Assembly (NCBI GenBank): GCA_004346725.1
Contig: SMDE01000001.1
Span: forward strand, 248,001 to 312,000
Length of the DNA stretch: 64,000 nucleotides
DNA from: Phytobacter diazotrophicus
GTDB taxonomy: Bacteria > Pseudomonadota > Gammaproteobacteria > Enterobacterales > Enterobacteriaceae
Direction: 5' to 3'
In this document: in pieces, positions 1 to 8,099 of the stretch
How positions within the stretch are numbered: position 1 is the stretch's first letter
Layout: each line of letters opens with the position of its first letter
The notes under the pieces: model-generated
Told to the model about the DNA's origin: nothing
Databases searched by the model: none
What the model saw: the letters and a program-made list of their open reading frames with translations, nothing else
Made by a program: the position numbers and the translations under genes

Positions 1-337
1 TATCGCCCCCGACCAGCGTAGTCCCCACACGGTCATCATAAACCGAATGGAATAGATGAATGCCTTTATCATCGCCAATGACAATAAAACTGGCATCGCT
101 GCGATCGACTACTTGTTGCATAAATTCTGCAATCGCGGGAATATCTTTTTCCGCAACCGATTTGCGTAAATTCGGAATTATCGCTATTTCTTCAGCTTGT
201 ATTTTTGCTCGCGTACTCATTTCCTGATAAAGCTGGCGACCGACATCGATATAATAATAACCACCCAGTAAGATGAACAAACCGGAGAAAAACAGTACCA
301 GCGAAATAAAGAGCTTAATCTGGAAGGAAACTTTCAT
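1..337 (-). CDS. citA: CitA/DpiB-type citrate sensor histidine kinase, N-terminal part
   Basis: Partial gene; only the first 112 codons are in the window and the rest runs off the left edge. The start is the ATG whose complement lies at 335-337. The product begins with a hydrophobic segment (about residues 8-29), then enters a periplasmic domain ending here in IVIGDDKGIHLFHSVYDDR and VGGD, a pattern typical of the PDC/PAS citrate- and dicarboxylate-sensing domains of CitA, DpiB and DcuS. In this family citrate binding outside the cell activates a cytoplasmic kinase that phosphorylates CitB/DpiA, which turns on the citrate fermentation genes. The divergent position next to citS supports CitA over DcuS. 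The kinase domain itself is not visible. Confidence 0.85.
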   Translation of the reverse strand, partial: MKVSFQIKLFISLVLFFSGLFILLGGYYYIDVGRQLYQEMSTRAKIQAEEIAIIPNLRKSVAEKDIPAIAEFMQQVVDRSDASFIVIGDDKGIHLFHSVYDDRVGTTLVGGD

Positions 338-413
338 GGTGTGGTACGCACAGAGCAACAAAAACGGTAATGTAACATCTTTCCTGTTGACAGTGGCGAG
401 TTTACTGGAAACT

Positions 414-429
414 TGTGATCCCTTGCACA
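414..429. promoter_or_regulatory. CRP-like site in the citA-citS spacer
   Basis: The bases TGTGA, six spacer bases, then GCACA match the CRP consensus (TGTGA-N6-TCACA) at nine of ten positions. Citrate fermentation genes of Klebsiella are known to be under CRP control, so a site here fits. Binding is inferred from the motif only. Confidence 0.5.
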
Positions 430-503
430 CCTGATGCTGACTGGCGACGTTAAAGAAACAAAGACTTTCTGGAAATGTTATTAACTTGTTTTTTTATTTA
501 AAA

Positions 504-570
504 AAACCATAAAAACCACGGAAATAATTACGGCATTAATCACACTAAATTAAAGAAACCATAAAAACCA
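504..570. promoter_or_regulatory. paired 15-bp direct repeats, candidate CitB/DpiA sites
   Basis: The sequence AAACCATAAAAACCA occurs exactly at 504-518 and again at 556-570. The copies are 52 bp apart, close to five helical turns, so both lie on the same face of DNA, upstream of citS. CitB/DpiA response regulators bind AT-rich sites between citA-like and cit operons, so these repeats are the best visible candidates. The assignment to CitB is inference. Confidence 0.5.
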
Positions 571-670
571 TAGGTGCCATTAAAACTTCGGTTTTATTAT
601 GCTGCGCCTCACATAACGTAAAAACCTGGCCCTTTAAGCTACAAATGCAAAATAACCAAGGGGCTTAATT

Positions 671-2035
671 ATGAGCACAACTGACGATTCTTTTTCTATT
701 ACCTCTGAGTCGCTATCGATTCAAAAACCATCATTGAAAGACAGATGGTGGCACATTATGGATACCTGGAAAGTCGGGATTATTCCATTGCCGTTGTTTT
801 TACTTGCTGGTGCATTAATCGCCATCGATTGTCTGGGCGGTAAATTACCCAGCGATATCGTTGTGATGGTCGCAACGCTGGCGTTTTTCGGCTTCGCCTG
901 TGGTGAGTTCGGTAAACGCCTGCCGATTATCGGTAAACTGGGTGCGGCGGCGATTTGCGCTACCTTCATCCCTTCTGCAATGGTCTATTATGGCCTGCTG
1001 CCGGATGTGGTTGTCGAGTCCACCACCAAGTTCTACAAATCCACTAACATTCTGTACCTCTATATCTGCTGCATTATTGTCGGCAGTATTATGAGCATGA
1101 ATCGCACCACGCTGATTCAGGGCTTCCTGCGTATTTTCTTCCCGATGCTGTGTGGCGAAATCGTCGGCATGCTGGTTGGGATGGGCGTGGGGCTGCTGCT
1201 CGGTCTCGAACCGTTCCAGATCTTCTTCTTTATCATTCTGCCAATCATGGCGGGTGGTGTGGGTGAAGGCGCCATTCCGCTTTCTATCGGTTACGCCACC
1301 ATTCTGCATATGGATCAGGGCGTTGCGCTGGGTCGCGTACTGCCGATGGTAATGCTTGGTGGCCTGACTGCCATCATTATCTCTGGCTGTCTGAACCAAC
1401 TGGGTAAACGCTTCCCGCACCTGACTGGTGAAGGTCAGTTGATGCCGAATCGTGATAACACCGATGAGAAAGCCCCTGCTACGCCTGCGTTCAGCGGTAA
1501 AGCTGACGTCACCACTATCGCATCCGGTGCGCTGCTGGCCGTGCTGCTGTACATGCTGGGTATGCTGGGCCACAAACTGATTGGTCTGCCGGCGCCGGTT
1601 GGCATGCTGTTTATGGCGGTGCTGGTCAAACTGGTTCACGGCGTATCGCCGAAGATCCTTGAAGGTTCTCAGGTCGTTTACAAATTCTTCCAGACCTCTG
1701 TGACTTACCCAATCCTCTTCGCTGTGGGCGTGGCTATCACCCCGTGGCAGGAGCTGGTACACGCATTCACCCTCACTAACCTGTTGGTGATTGTCAGCAC
1801 CGTGTCCGCGCTGGTCGCCACGGGCTTCTTCGTAGGTAAAAAAATCGGTATGCATCCGATTGATGTCGCCATCGTCTCCTGCTGTCAGAGCGGGCAGGGT
1901 GGCACCGGGGATGTTGCCATCCTCACTGCAGGTAACCGTATGAGCCTGATGCCGTTTGCCCAGATCGCTACCCGTATCGGCGGCGCGATCAACGTCTCGG
2001 TATCACTGCTGGTTCTCGGCAACTTCCTCGTCTGA
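671..2035 (+). CDS. citS: Na+/citrate symporter, 2HCT family
   Basis: A 454-residue polytopic membrane protein of the 2-hydroxycarboxylate transporter family. It shows the two re-entrant-loop signatures of that family: GGVGEG near residue 195 and SGQGGTGD near residue 408. About 11-13 hydrophobic segments are visible, with a hydrophilic loop near residues 255-275 separating the two halves. The length is near that of CitS of Klebsiella and Salmonella. The expected role is sodium-coupled citrate uptake across the inner membrane. It is the first gene of a co-oriented run through citG (8023) and is divergent from citA. An SD-like AAGGGG lies seven bases before the ATG. Confidence 0.95.
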   Translation: MSTTDDSFSITSESLSIQKPSLKDRWWHIMDTWKVGIIPLPLFLLAGALIAIDCLGGKLPSDIVVMVATLAFFGFACGEFGKRLPIIGKLGAAAICATFIPSAMVYYGLLPDVVVESTTKFYKSTNILYLYICCIIVGSIMSMNRTTLIQGFLRIFFPMLCGEIVGMLVGMGVGLLLGLEPFQIFFFIILPIMAGGVGEGAIPLSIGYATILHMDQGVALGRVLPMVMLGGLTAIIISGCLNQLGKRFPHLTGEGQLMPNRDNTDEKAPATPAFSGKADVTTIASGALLAVLLYMLGMLGHKLIGLPAPVGMLFMAVLVKLVHGVSPKILEGSQVVYKFFQTSVTYPILFAVGVAITPWQELVHAFTLTNLLVIVSTVSALVATGFFVGKKIGMHPIDVAIVSCCQSGQGGTGDVAILTAGNRMSLMPFAQIATRIGGAINVSVSLLVLGNFLV

Positions 2036-2057
2036 TTCATGTGTTACAGGAACTGAT

Positions 2058-2921
2058 ATGAAACTCGCAAGCTTTGTCCATCAGGGGATCCGCAGTTACG
2101 GGATCGTGAAGGCGGATGGTGTGATCAATCTGGGACGCCGTCTGGGCGATCGTTACAGCGATCTGAAATCGTTGCTCGCTGCCAACGCGTTAAATGAAGC
2201 GCAGCAGTTGTCTGGTGAAAAACCGGATCTGAGCTTCGATGCGCTGGAATTTCTGCCGGTGATTGATAACCCAGGGAAAATTCTTTGCGTCGGCATGAAC
2301 TATGCCGACAAACGTAAAGAGTTTGATCAGCACAACCCGGCACCGACGCTGTTCGTCCGTTTTGCCGATTCGCAAACCGGCCACCAGACTCCGGTACTCA
2401 AACCGCGTCACTCCAGCGAGTTTGATTACGAAGGTGAACTGGCGGTGATCATCGGCAAAAGCGGAGAGAACATCTCCCGTGAAGAGGCATTGAGCCACGT
2501 TGGCGGTTATAGCTGCTATATGGACGGTTCTGCACGCGACTGGCAGCACACCTGGTTTACCGCCGGTAAAAACTGGCGTCAGACCGGTGCGTTCGGTCCG
2601 TGGATGACCACGGCGGATGAGATTCCGGATCCGCACAGTCTGGCGATCCGCACCTGGCTGAATGGCCGCATGGTGCAGGAAGACAACACCGCCAGCATGA
2701 TTCACAAAGTGGCGGAGCTTATCGAGTACATCAGTACCTTCACGCGCCTGAATGCTGGCGATGTGATCATCACCGGTTCACCGGGTGGCGTTGGCAAAAA
2801 ACGTAATCCACCGCTGTTCATGAACGCGGGCGATCGCATCGAAGTGGAGATCGAGAATATCGGTCATCTCAGCAATGTGATTATGGACGCGCCAGCCTTA
2901 TCGCTGTCGCCCATGCACTAA
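2058..2921 (+). CDS. FAH-family hydrolase/decarboxylase within the citrate operon
   Basis: A 287-residue protein of the fumarylacetoacetate hydrolase family. The start at 2058 follows an ACAGGA ribosome site and lies 22 bases after citS. The metal-binding pattern is present: Y124-E125-G126-E127 and D156 in a MDGSARDWQ motif, K171, and TGSPGGVG near the C-terminus. Members act on 2-oxo acids as hydrolases, isomerases or decarboxylases; FAHD1 and a Corynebacterium relative decarboxylate oxaloacetate. Placed between citS and the lyase genes, it could decarboxylate the oxaloacetate made by citrate lyase, but that is inference. The usual NYADH pattern reads NYADK here (K85), so the His of the FAHD1 His-Glu dyad is replaced. 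A hydratase or acylpyruvase role is also possible. Confidence 0.8.
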   Translation: MKLASFVHQGIRSYGIVKADGVINLGRRLGDRYSDLKSLLAANALNEAQQLSGEKPDLSFDALEFLPVIDNPGKILCVGMNYADKRKEFDQHNPAPTLFVRFADSQTGHQTPVLKPRHSSEFDYEGELAVIIGKSGENISREEALSHVGGYSCYMDGSARDWQHTWFTAGKNWRQTGAFGPWMTTADEIPDPHSLAIRTWLNGRMVQEDNTASMIHKVAELIEYISTFTRLNAGDVIITGSPGGVGKKRNPPLFMNAGDRIEVEIENIGHLSNVIMDAPALSLSPMH

Positions 2922-2937
2922 GGAACGCGGCGGATTT

Positions 2938-3957
2938 ATGCAAGCACAACCTCCCATTGATTTTCGCATTGCGGATGTCACGAGCGGCGCGCAGCGTTTT
3001 ACGCAGATTCGTAATCTGCTCGCGGACAGCGGCTTAGGCATGGACAACGATATCACCACGTTCGTTGAAGCCTGGTCGGGACGCCGGCTGGTGGGTTGTG
3101 CGGGCCTGGCCGCCAATGTCATCAAATGTGTGGCGGTAGATGAAAACCTGCGCGGAGAAAATCTTAGCGCCCGTTTGCTGGCTGAGGTGGAACACCTCGC
3201 GCTGTCACGGGGCCATTTTCATCTGTTCCTCTGTACGCGCCCCTGTAACAAGGAGCGCTTTGCACACAGCGGATTCTGGCCTATTGCGCAGAGCGGCAAC
3301 AACGCGGTGTTAATGGAAAACACGCCCTTTGGCATCAGCCGTTACTGCCGCTCATTGCAGCCTTATCGCGTAGAAGGAAAGCGCGTTGGGGCTATCGTGA
3401 TGAACGCTAATCCGTTCACCCTTGGGCACCGCCATCTGGTGGAACAAGCGGCGCATTCCTGCGACCACTTACATCTGTTCGTAGTTCAAGAGGATGCGTC
3501 GTTTTTCCCCTTCACCGACCGTCTGGACATGGTACGGGCAGGGGTCGCTCATCTGCCAAACGTGACCGTGCACAAGGGATCGGAATACATCATTTCGCGG
3601 GCGACATTTCCGGCCTATTTCCTCAAAGAGACCGGCAAGGTGCAGCAGGCGTGGAGCGAAATCGATCTGCTGATTTTTCGCGACCACATCGCCCCCGCGC
3701 TGGGTATTACCCATCGATTTATCGGTTCAGAGCCGTTTTGCGATATTACGCGCCAGTACAACCAGACTATGCACCGCCTGCTTACAGGCGCGGTAGAGGT
3801 GGTGGAGATCCCGCGCATCAAAGCCACGGGCAATGCCATCTCTGCCTCGGAAGTTCGTCGTCTGCTTAAGACGCACCAGTTTTCCCGTATTCGGGAAATA
3901 GTACCGGATACCACTTTCGTGCATCTCGAAACGCACTACAGCGCGGAAGTCGCTTAA
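2938..3957 (+). CDS. citC: [citrate (pro-3S)-lyase] ligase
   Basis: A 339-residue protein that acetylates the thiol of the citrate lyase prosthetic group, using acetate and ATP, which activates the enzyme. Two parts are visible: an N-terminal GNAT-like region (about residues 10-125, with an acetyltransferase-like ENLRGENLSARLL segment) and a C-terminal nucleotidyltransferase with the motif NANPFTLGHRHL near residue 157, equivalent to the HxGH signature. The C-terminal SASEVRRLL segment is also typical of the family. It lies 16 bases after the FAH gene, and citD follows 19 bases downstream, so the genes are probably co-transcribed. The length is close to that of E. coli CitC. Confidence 0.95.
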   Translation: MQAQPPIDFRIADVTSGAQRFTQIRNLLADSGLGMDNDITTFVEAWSGRRLVGCAGLAANVIKCVAVDENLRGENLSARLLAEVEHLALSRGHFHLFLCTRPCNKERFAHSGFWPIAQSGNNAVLMENTPFGISRYCRSLQPYRVEGKRVGAIVMNANPFTLGHRHLVEQAAHSCDHLHLFVVQEDASFFPFTDRLDMVRAGVAHLPNVTVHKGSEYIISRATFPAYFLKETGKVQQAWSEIDLLIFRDHIAPALGITHRFIGSEPFCDITRQYNQTMHRLLTGAVEVVEIPRIKATGNAISASEVRRLLKTHQFSRIREIVPDTTFVHLETHYSAEVA

Positions 3958-3976
3958 AAAACTCAGGAAATAAATT

Positions 3977-4270
3977 ATGAAAATTGTTAGGGAGGCGCTG
4001 GCCGGGACTATGGAGTCCAGCGACCTGATGGTGAAAATAGCCCCCGCTGATGGCGAGCTGGACATCGTCATCCACAGTGAAGTGATTAAGCAGTTTGGCG
4101 ATCAAATTCGCCATGTGGTGACCACCACGCTGCGCGCCATGGAAGTCCACCAGGGACTGATCATTATTGAAGATAAAGGTGCGCTGGACTGTGTGATCCG
4201 CGCCCGCCTACAGAGCGCGGTATTACGCGCCAGTGACAGTGACAATATTGACTGGGAGAAACTGCAATGA
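3977..4270 (+). CDS. citD: citrate lyase gamma subunit (acyl carrier protein)
   Basis: A 97-residue acyl carrier subunit of citrate lyase. The segment [10 protein letters not shown] contains Ser14, the residue expected to carry the phosphoribosyl-dephospho-CoA prosthetic group made and attached by CitG and CitX. The acetyl-thioester arm on CitD shuttles between the alpha and beta subunits. The stop codon overlaps the citE start by four bases (ATGA), which suggests translational coupling and fixed subunit ratios. Confidence 0.95.
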   Translation: MKIVREALAGTMESSDLMVKIAPADGELDIVIHSEVIKQFGDQIRHVVTTTLRAMEVHQGLIIIEDKGALDCVIRARLQSAVLRASDSDNIDWEKLQ

Positions 4271-5142
4271 AAAAGCTTCGTCGTAGCATGCTGTTTCTCC
4301 CAGGCGCCAACGCCGCCATGCTTTCCAACTCGTTTATTTACCGCCCGGACTCCATCATGTTTGACCTGGAAGATGCCGTGGCGCTGCGTGAAAAAGACAC
4401 TGCGCGTCTGCTGGTCTTTCATGCGCTGCAACACCCGATGTACGAAGACATCGAAACCGTCGTCCGTATCAACCCGCTCAATACCCCGTTTGGCCTGAAA
4501 GATCTGGAAGCCGTGGTGCGCGCCGGGGTGGATGTGGTTCGTCTGCCAAAAACCGACACGCCGGAAGATATTTACGAACTCGAACGCCATCTTGAACGCA
4601 TCGAAATGGCCTGCGGGCGTGAAATCGGATCCACGAAGGTGATGGCGGCGATCGAATCCGCGATCGGTGTTATCAATGCCGTGGCGATCGCACGCAGTTC
4701 TCAGCGTCTGATCGGCATCGCGCTGGCGGCGTTTGACTACGTGATGGACATGCAAACCGAACGCGGCGACGGCACCGAGCTGTTCTACGCCCGTTGCGCC
4801 GTACTGCATGCGGCACGTGCCGCCGGGATCGACGCCTTTGACGTGGTGTGGTCGGACGTAAATGACGAAGCCGGTTTCCTGCGCGAAGTCGATCTGATCC
4901 GCAAAATGGGCTTTAACGGCAAGTCGCTGATCAACCCGCGCCAGATCGATCTGCTGCACAACGCGTATGCGCCAACGCAGCACGAAGTGGATCACGCGAA
5001 GTTAGTGATCGAAGCCGCAGAAGAGGGCGAACGCAACGGGCTGGGCGTGGTGTCGCTGAACGGTAAGATGATCGACGGCCCCATTATTAATCATGCGCGA
5101 ATGGTGCTGGAACGTGCCGCCGCGTCCGGCGTGCGTCGGTAA
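4267..5142 (+). CDS. citE: citrate lyase beta subunit (citryl-CoA/citryl-ACP lyase)
   Basis: A 291-residue TIM-barrel protein of the HpcH/HpaI-CitE family. It opens with [11 protein letters not shown] and carries the FDLEDAV motif (metal- and substrate-binding acidic residues) and AAIESAIGV. It cleaves citryl-ACP to acetyl-ACP and oxaloacetate in the citrate lyase complex. It overlaps citD by four bases and citF begins ten bases after its stop. The length matches E. coli CitE, which is slightly over 300 residues. No missing catalytic residue was noticed. Confidence 0.95.
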   Translation: MKKLRRSMLFLPGANAAMLSNSFIYRPDSIMFDLEDAVALREKDTARLLVFHALQHPMYEDIETVVRINPLNTPFGLKDLEAVVRAGVDVVRLPKTDTPEDIYELERHLERIEMACGREIGSTKVMAAIESAIGVINAVAIARSSQRLIGIALAAFDYVMDMQTERGDGTELFYARCAVLHAARAAGIDAFDVVWSDVNDEAGFLREVDLIRKMGFNGKSLINPRQIDLLHNAYAPTQHEVDHAKLVIEAAEEGERNGLGVVSLNGKMIDGPIINHARMVLERAAASGVRR

Positions 5143-5152
5143 GGACAGAACA

Positions 5153-6676
5153 ATGAATCAGACAGAGCTTCTCCACGTTAACTTTCCGCATCTGCGCGAT
5201 TTAAAACCGTTCGATAGCGCCCATGCCAGCACGCCGTGGCTTGCCGATCTCGACAGCAAACATAACCGCAAATTGTGCGCCACCCTGGAAGATGCCATTG
5301 CCCGCAGTGGCCTGAAAGACGGCATGACCATTTCGTTCCACCATGCGTTTCGCGAAGGCGACCGGGTGATCAACAACGTGGTGGAAATCCTGGCGCGACT
5401 GGGCTTTAAAGATCTGACGCTGGCTTCCAGCTCGCTGATGACCTGTAACGAAAGCCTGATTGAGCATATCAAAAACGGCGTTATCACCCGTATCTACACC
5501 TCCGGCATGCGCGGCAAACTGGCGGATGCGATTTCCCACGGCCTGATGGCGGAGCCGGTGCAAATCCACTCGCACGGTGGCCGCGTGAAACTGCTGCAGG
5601 ATGGCGAGCTGAATATCGATGTCGCCTTCCTCGGCGTACCGTGCAGCGACGAATTTGGTAACGCTAACGGCACCCAGGGAAAATCCTGCTGTGGTTCGCT
5701 GGGTTATGCCATGGTCGATGCGCAGTTCGCTAAAAAAGTGGTGTTGCTGACCGAAGAGCTGGTGCCGTTCCCGAACATGCCAGCCAGCCTGGTACAGGAT
5801 CAGGTGGATTACATCGTGCAGGTCGAGAGCGTAGGCGACCCGGCGAAAATCAGCGTTGGCGCGGCGCGCGTGACCAGCAACCCGCGTGAACTGATGATTG
5901 CCCGTTATGCGGCGGATGTTATCGAGCATTCCGGCTATTTCAAAAATGGTTTCTCCATGCAGACGGGTTCCGGTGCGGCTTCAACGGCCTGTACACGTTT
6001 TATGGAAGAGAAAATGGAACGTCTCGGCGTGAAGGCAAGCTTTGCGCTGGGCGGTATCACCGGTGGTCTGGTCTCGCTGCACGAAAAAGGTCTGGTGGCA
6101 AAACTGCTGGATACGCAGTGCTTTGACAGTGAGGCGGCAGCATCGCTGGCGCGTAACCCGAACCACGTGGAAATCTCTACCAACGTTTACGCCAACCCTG
6201 GCAGCAAAGCGGCCTGCTGTGACCAACTGGACGTGGTTATCCTCAGTGCGCTGGAGATCGACGTTGACTTCAACGTCAACGTTATCACCGGTTCCGATGG
6301 CGTGATGCGCGGCGCATCCGGCGGCCACTGTGACGTTGCAGCAGCAGCGAATTTGACCATCGTTGTGGCACCGCTTCTGCGCAGCCGCATCCCGACCGTT
6401 GTAAAACGCGTCACCACGCTGCTCACGCCGGGCGAAAGCATTGATGTGCTGGTCACCGACCATGGCATCGCGGTGAACCCGGCACGCCCGGAAATCCGCG
6501 AGCGCCTGGTGAATGCCGGGCTGAAAGTGGTGGATATCGAAGCCCTGTACGCGCGTGCGATCTCGCTGACCGGGACACCGAAACCCATTGAATTCACCGA
6601 CCGTATCGTCGGGGTGATTCGCTATCGTGACGGCAGCGTGATTGACGTTGTGCGTCAGGTGAAGGAGAACATCTAA
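5153..6676 (+). CDS. citF: citrate lyase alpha subunit (citrate:acetyl-ACP transferase)
   Basis: A 507-residue CoA-transferase family I protein. The start at 5153 is preferred over an in-frame upstream start inside citE because it matches the family N-terminus and length. It carries glycine-rich CoA-transferase motifs such as SGAAST and GASGGHCD. It swaps the acetyl group on CitD for citrate, so CitE can then cleave. The stop codon overlaps the citX start (TAATG), indicating translational coupling. Confidence 0.95.
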   Translation: MNQTELLHVNFPHLRDLKPFDSAHASTPWLADLDSKHNRKLCATLEDAIARSGLKDGMTISFHHAFREGDRVINNVVEILARLGFKDLTLASSSLMTCNESLIEHIKNGVITRIYTSGMRGKLADAISHGLMAEPVQIHSHGGRVKLLQDGELNIDVAFLGVPCSDEFGNANGTQGKSCCGSLGYAMVDAQFAKKVVLLTEELVPFPNMPASLVQDQVDYIVQVESVGDPAKISVGAARVTSNPRELMIARYAADVIEHSGYFKNGFSMQTGSGAASTACTRFMEEKMERLGVKASFALGGITGGLVSLHEKGLVAKLLDTQCFDSEAAASLARNPNHVEISTNVYANPGSKAACCDQLDVVILSALEIDVDFNVNVITGSDGVMRGASGGHCDVAAAANLTIVVAPLLRSRIPTVVKRVTTLLTPGESIDVLVTDHGIAVNPARPEIRERLVNAGLKVVDIEALYARAISLTGTPKPIEFTDRIVGVIRYRDGSVIDVVRQVKENI

Positions 6677-7215
6677 TGACATTACTGACGCCCGTAAGAG
6701 CGGGCGTCAGCCTTGAAGCGCTGCTGACGGCGAAAGAAAACCGTGCAGCGCGCCAGGCTGACTGGCTCACTCATTATCACCATCCGGTTATCTCCCTGAC
6801 GCTGGTCACCCCCGGCGCGCAGAAAGACAGTATCCGTTACCGTAATACTATGGGGGTGGCGCTACAGGCGTGCGATCAACTGCTGTGGCAGAATCACTGG
6901 CCAGTGCTGGATCGCCAGGTACTGTGGTTGCCGACCGGTGCGGAAGCTCTGTGGTGTGTTGACCATGCCGCGGCTGAAATTAAAGCCCAGTGCATTGAAC
7001 TGGAACAGACGCATCCGCTTGGCAGACTGTGGGATTTTGATGTGATATGCCCGAAAAACGGTCAGGTGGGACGTCAGTCTCTGGATCTCAGTACCCGGCG
7101 CTGCCTGGTCTGCGATGAACCTGCCCACGGTTGCGCCCGGTCGCGCCGTCATCCCATGGAAGAGGTCGTGTCACGTGTGGAGACCCTGATCGATGGCTGG
7201 TTCGCTCGCGACTAA
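6676..7215 (+). CDS. citX: apo-citrate lyase phosphoribosyl-dephospho-CoA transferase
   Basis: A 179-residue protein of the CitX family, which transfers the prosthetic group precursor onto CitD. The segment GVALQACDQLLW and the C-terminal STRRCLVCDEPAHGCARSRRH, rich in Cys, Arg and His, are characteristic. It overlaps citF by one base and citG by 23 bases, so the last genes of the operon are tightly packed. In Klebsiella the CitX and CitG functions are split differently across the genome; here both are adjacent as in E. coli. Confidence 0.92.
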   Translation: MTLLTPVRAGVSLEALLTAKENRAARQADWLTHYHHPVISLTLVTPGAQKDSIRYRNTMGVALQACDQLLWQNHWPVLDRQVLWLPTGAEALWCVDHAAAEIKAQCIELEQTHPLGRLWDFDVICPKNGQVGRQSLDLSTRRCLVCDEPAHGCARSRRHPMEEVVSRVETLIDGWFARD

Positions 7216-8023
7216 ACTCGCCCGTTTTGATGTCTGGGCGCTGGCCGCCACGGCACTGCGTCTTGAAGTCAATCTCACCCCCAAACCGGGGCTGGTGGAC
7301 ATGGCGAACAACGGTTCGCACAGCGATATGGATCACGCGTTATTTTTACGCAGTATCGATGCCATCACCCCCTGGTTTCGCGTCTTCGAAAAAGCCGGGT
7401 TCGAGCATGCTTTAAAACCCGCCAGCGAACAGTTGCGCTTATTGCGCCCGGCAGGAATGGCCTGCGAACAGGCTATGTTCGAGGCGACCGACGGTGTAAA
7501 TACGCATAAAGGCGGCATCTTTTCCCTGGGTCTGATCTGCTTTGCGGCGGGGCGTTTACGCGGTCTGAACCGTCTGGTCTGTGCACAATCGGTCTGTCAG
7601 CAGGTGGCTGAGATCTGCAAAGGGCTGGTGGCGCGAGAGCTGGCTTCCCGCACGCATGCGACAACGGCGGGTGAAAAACAGTATCAACAGTTTGGCCTGA
7701 CCGGCGCGCGCGGTGAGGCGGAACTGGGCTTTCCCACGATACGCCAACATGTGCTGCCATACTGGTATCAGGAGGCGGGTGAACGGCGTTTTCACCATGC
7801 GCTGCTGCGCTTAATGGCGATAAATCCCGACAGTAATCTGGTCTCCCGCGGCGGTATCGACGGGTTGTGCTATGTGCAGGAATATGCGCAGACGCTGTTA
7901 AAAAACGGCTGGAACATTGCGCGCCTGCAAGAGATGGATAAGGCATTAATCAGTCGCAATCTCAGCCCCGGCGGCAGCGCCGATCTGCTGGCGGTCTCGT
8001 ATGTGCTGGCGACGCTGGGCTAG
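7193..8023 (+). CDS. citG: triphosphoribosyl-dephospho-CoA synthase
   Basis: A 276-residue protein that joins ATP and dephospho-CoA to form the precursor of the citrate lyase prosthetic group. Family signatures include NLTPKPGLVD, TDGVNTHKGGIFSLG, LTGARGEAE and NLSPGGSADLL. It begins inside citX and is the last gene of the citrate operon; nupG lies convergently beyond an intervening hairpin. The sequence is complete, and no later transport gene such as citT follows. Confidence 0.93.
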   Translation: MAGSLATKLARFDVWALAATALRLEVNLTPKPGLVDMANNGSHSDMDHALFLRSIDAITPWFRVFEKAGFEHALKPASEQLRLLRPAGMACEQAMFEATDGVNTHKGGIFSLGLICFAAGRLRGLNRLVCAQSVCQQVAEICKGLVARELASRTHATTAGEKQYQQFGLTGARGEAELGFPTIRQHVLPYWYQEAGERRFHHALLRLMAINPDSNLVSRGGIDGLCYVQEYAQTLLKNGWNIARLQEMDKALISRNLSPGGSADLLAVSYVLATLG

Positions 8024-8046
8024 CGGCAGACGCTAACCGCCAGACA

Positions 8047-8079
8047 TAAAAAAGCCCGGTGGCATCACGCGCACCGGGC
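8047..8079 (-). terminator. nupG Rho-independent terminator
   Basis: Read on the minus strand, GCCCGGTG and CACCGGGC arms (within 8053-8078) form a hairpin followed by a T-run. It lies about 20 bases after the nupG stop codon and in the 76-bp gap between the convergent citG and nupG genes. Confidence 0.85.
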
Positions 8080-8099
8080 AGGCATTAAATCAGTCAGGC

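Larger units (their letters stand above)
338..670. other. citA-citS divergent intergenic region
   Basis: This 333-bp spacer separates the sensor gene from the citrate operon and must hold both promoters. It is AT-rich towards citS. It contains one CRP-like site (414-429) and an exact 15-bp direct repeat (504-518 and 556-570), listed separately. A TATTAT hexamer near 595 could be a -10 element for citS, but no convincing -35 was found. No small gene was recognised. Confidence 0.6.

Noticed and set aside
845-1855. long minus-strand frame opposite citS
   Set aside because: It is rich in His, Gln and Arg, as expected of a shadow of a GC-rich coding strand, and citS has clear family motifs on the plus strand.
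4102-4995. long minus-strand frame opposite citE
   Set aside because: No family features, and it overlaps citE fully; shadow frame.
5201-5929. minus-strand frame opposite citF
   Set aside because: Shadow of citF with atypical composition.
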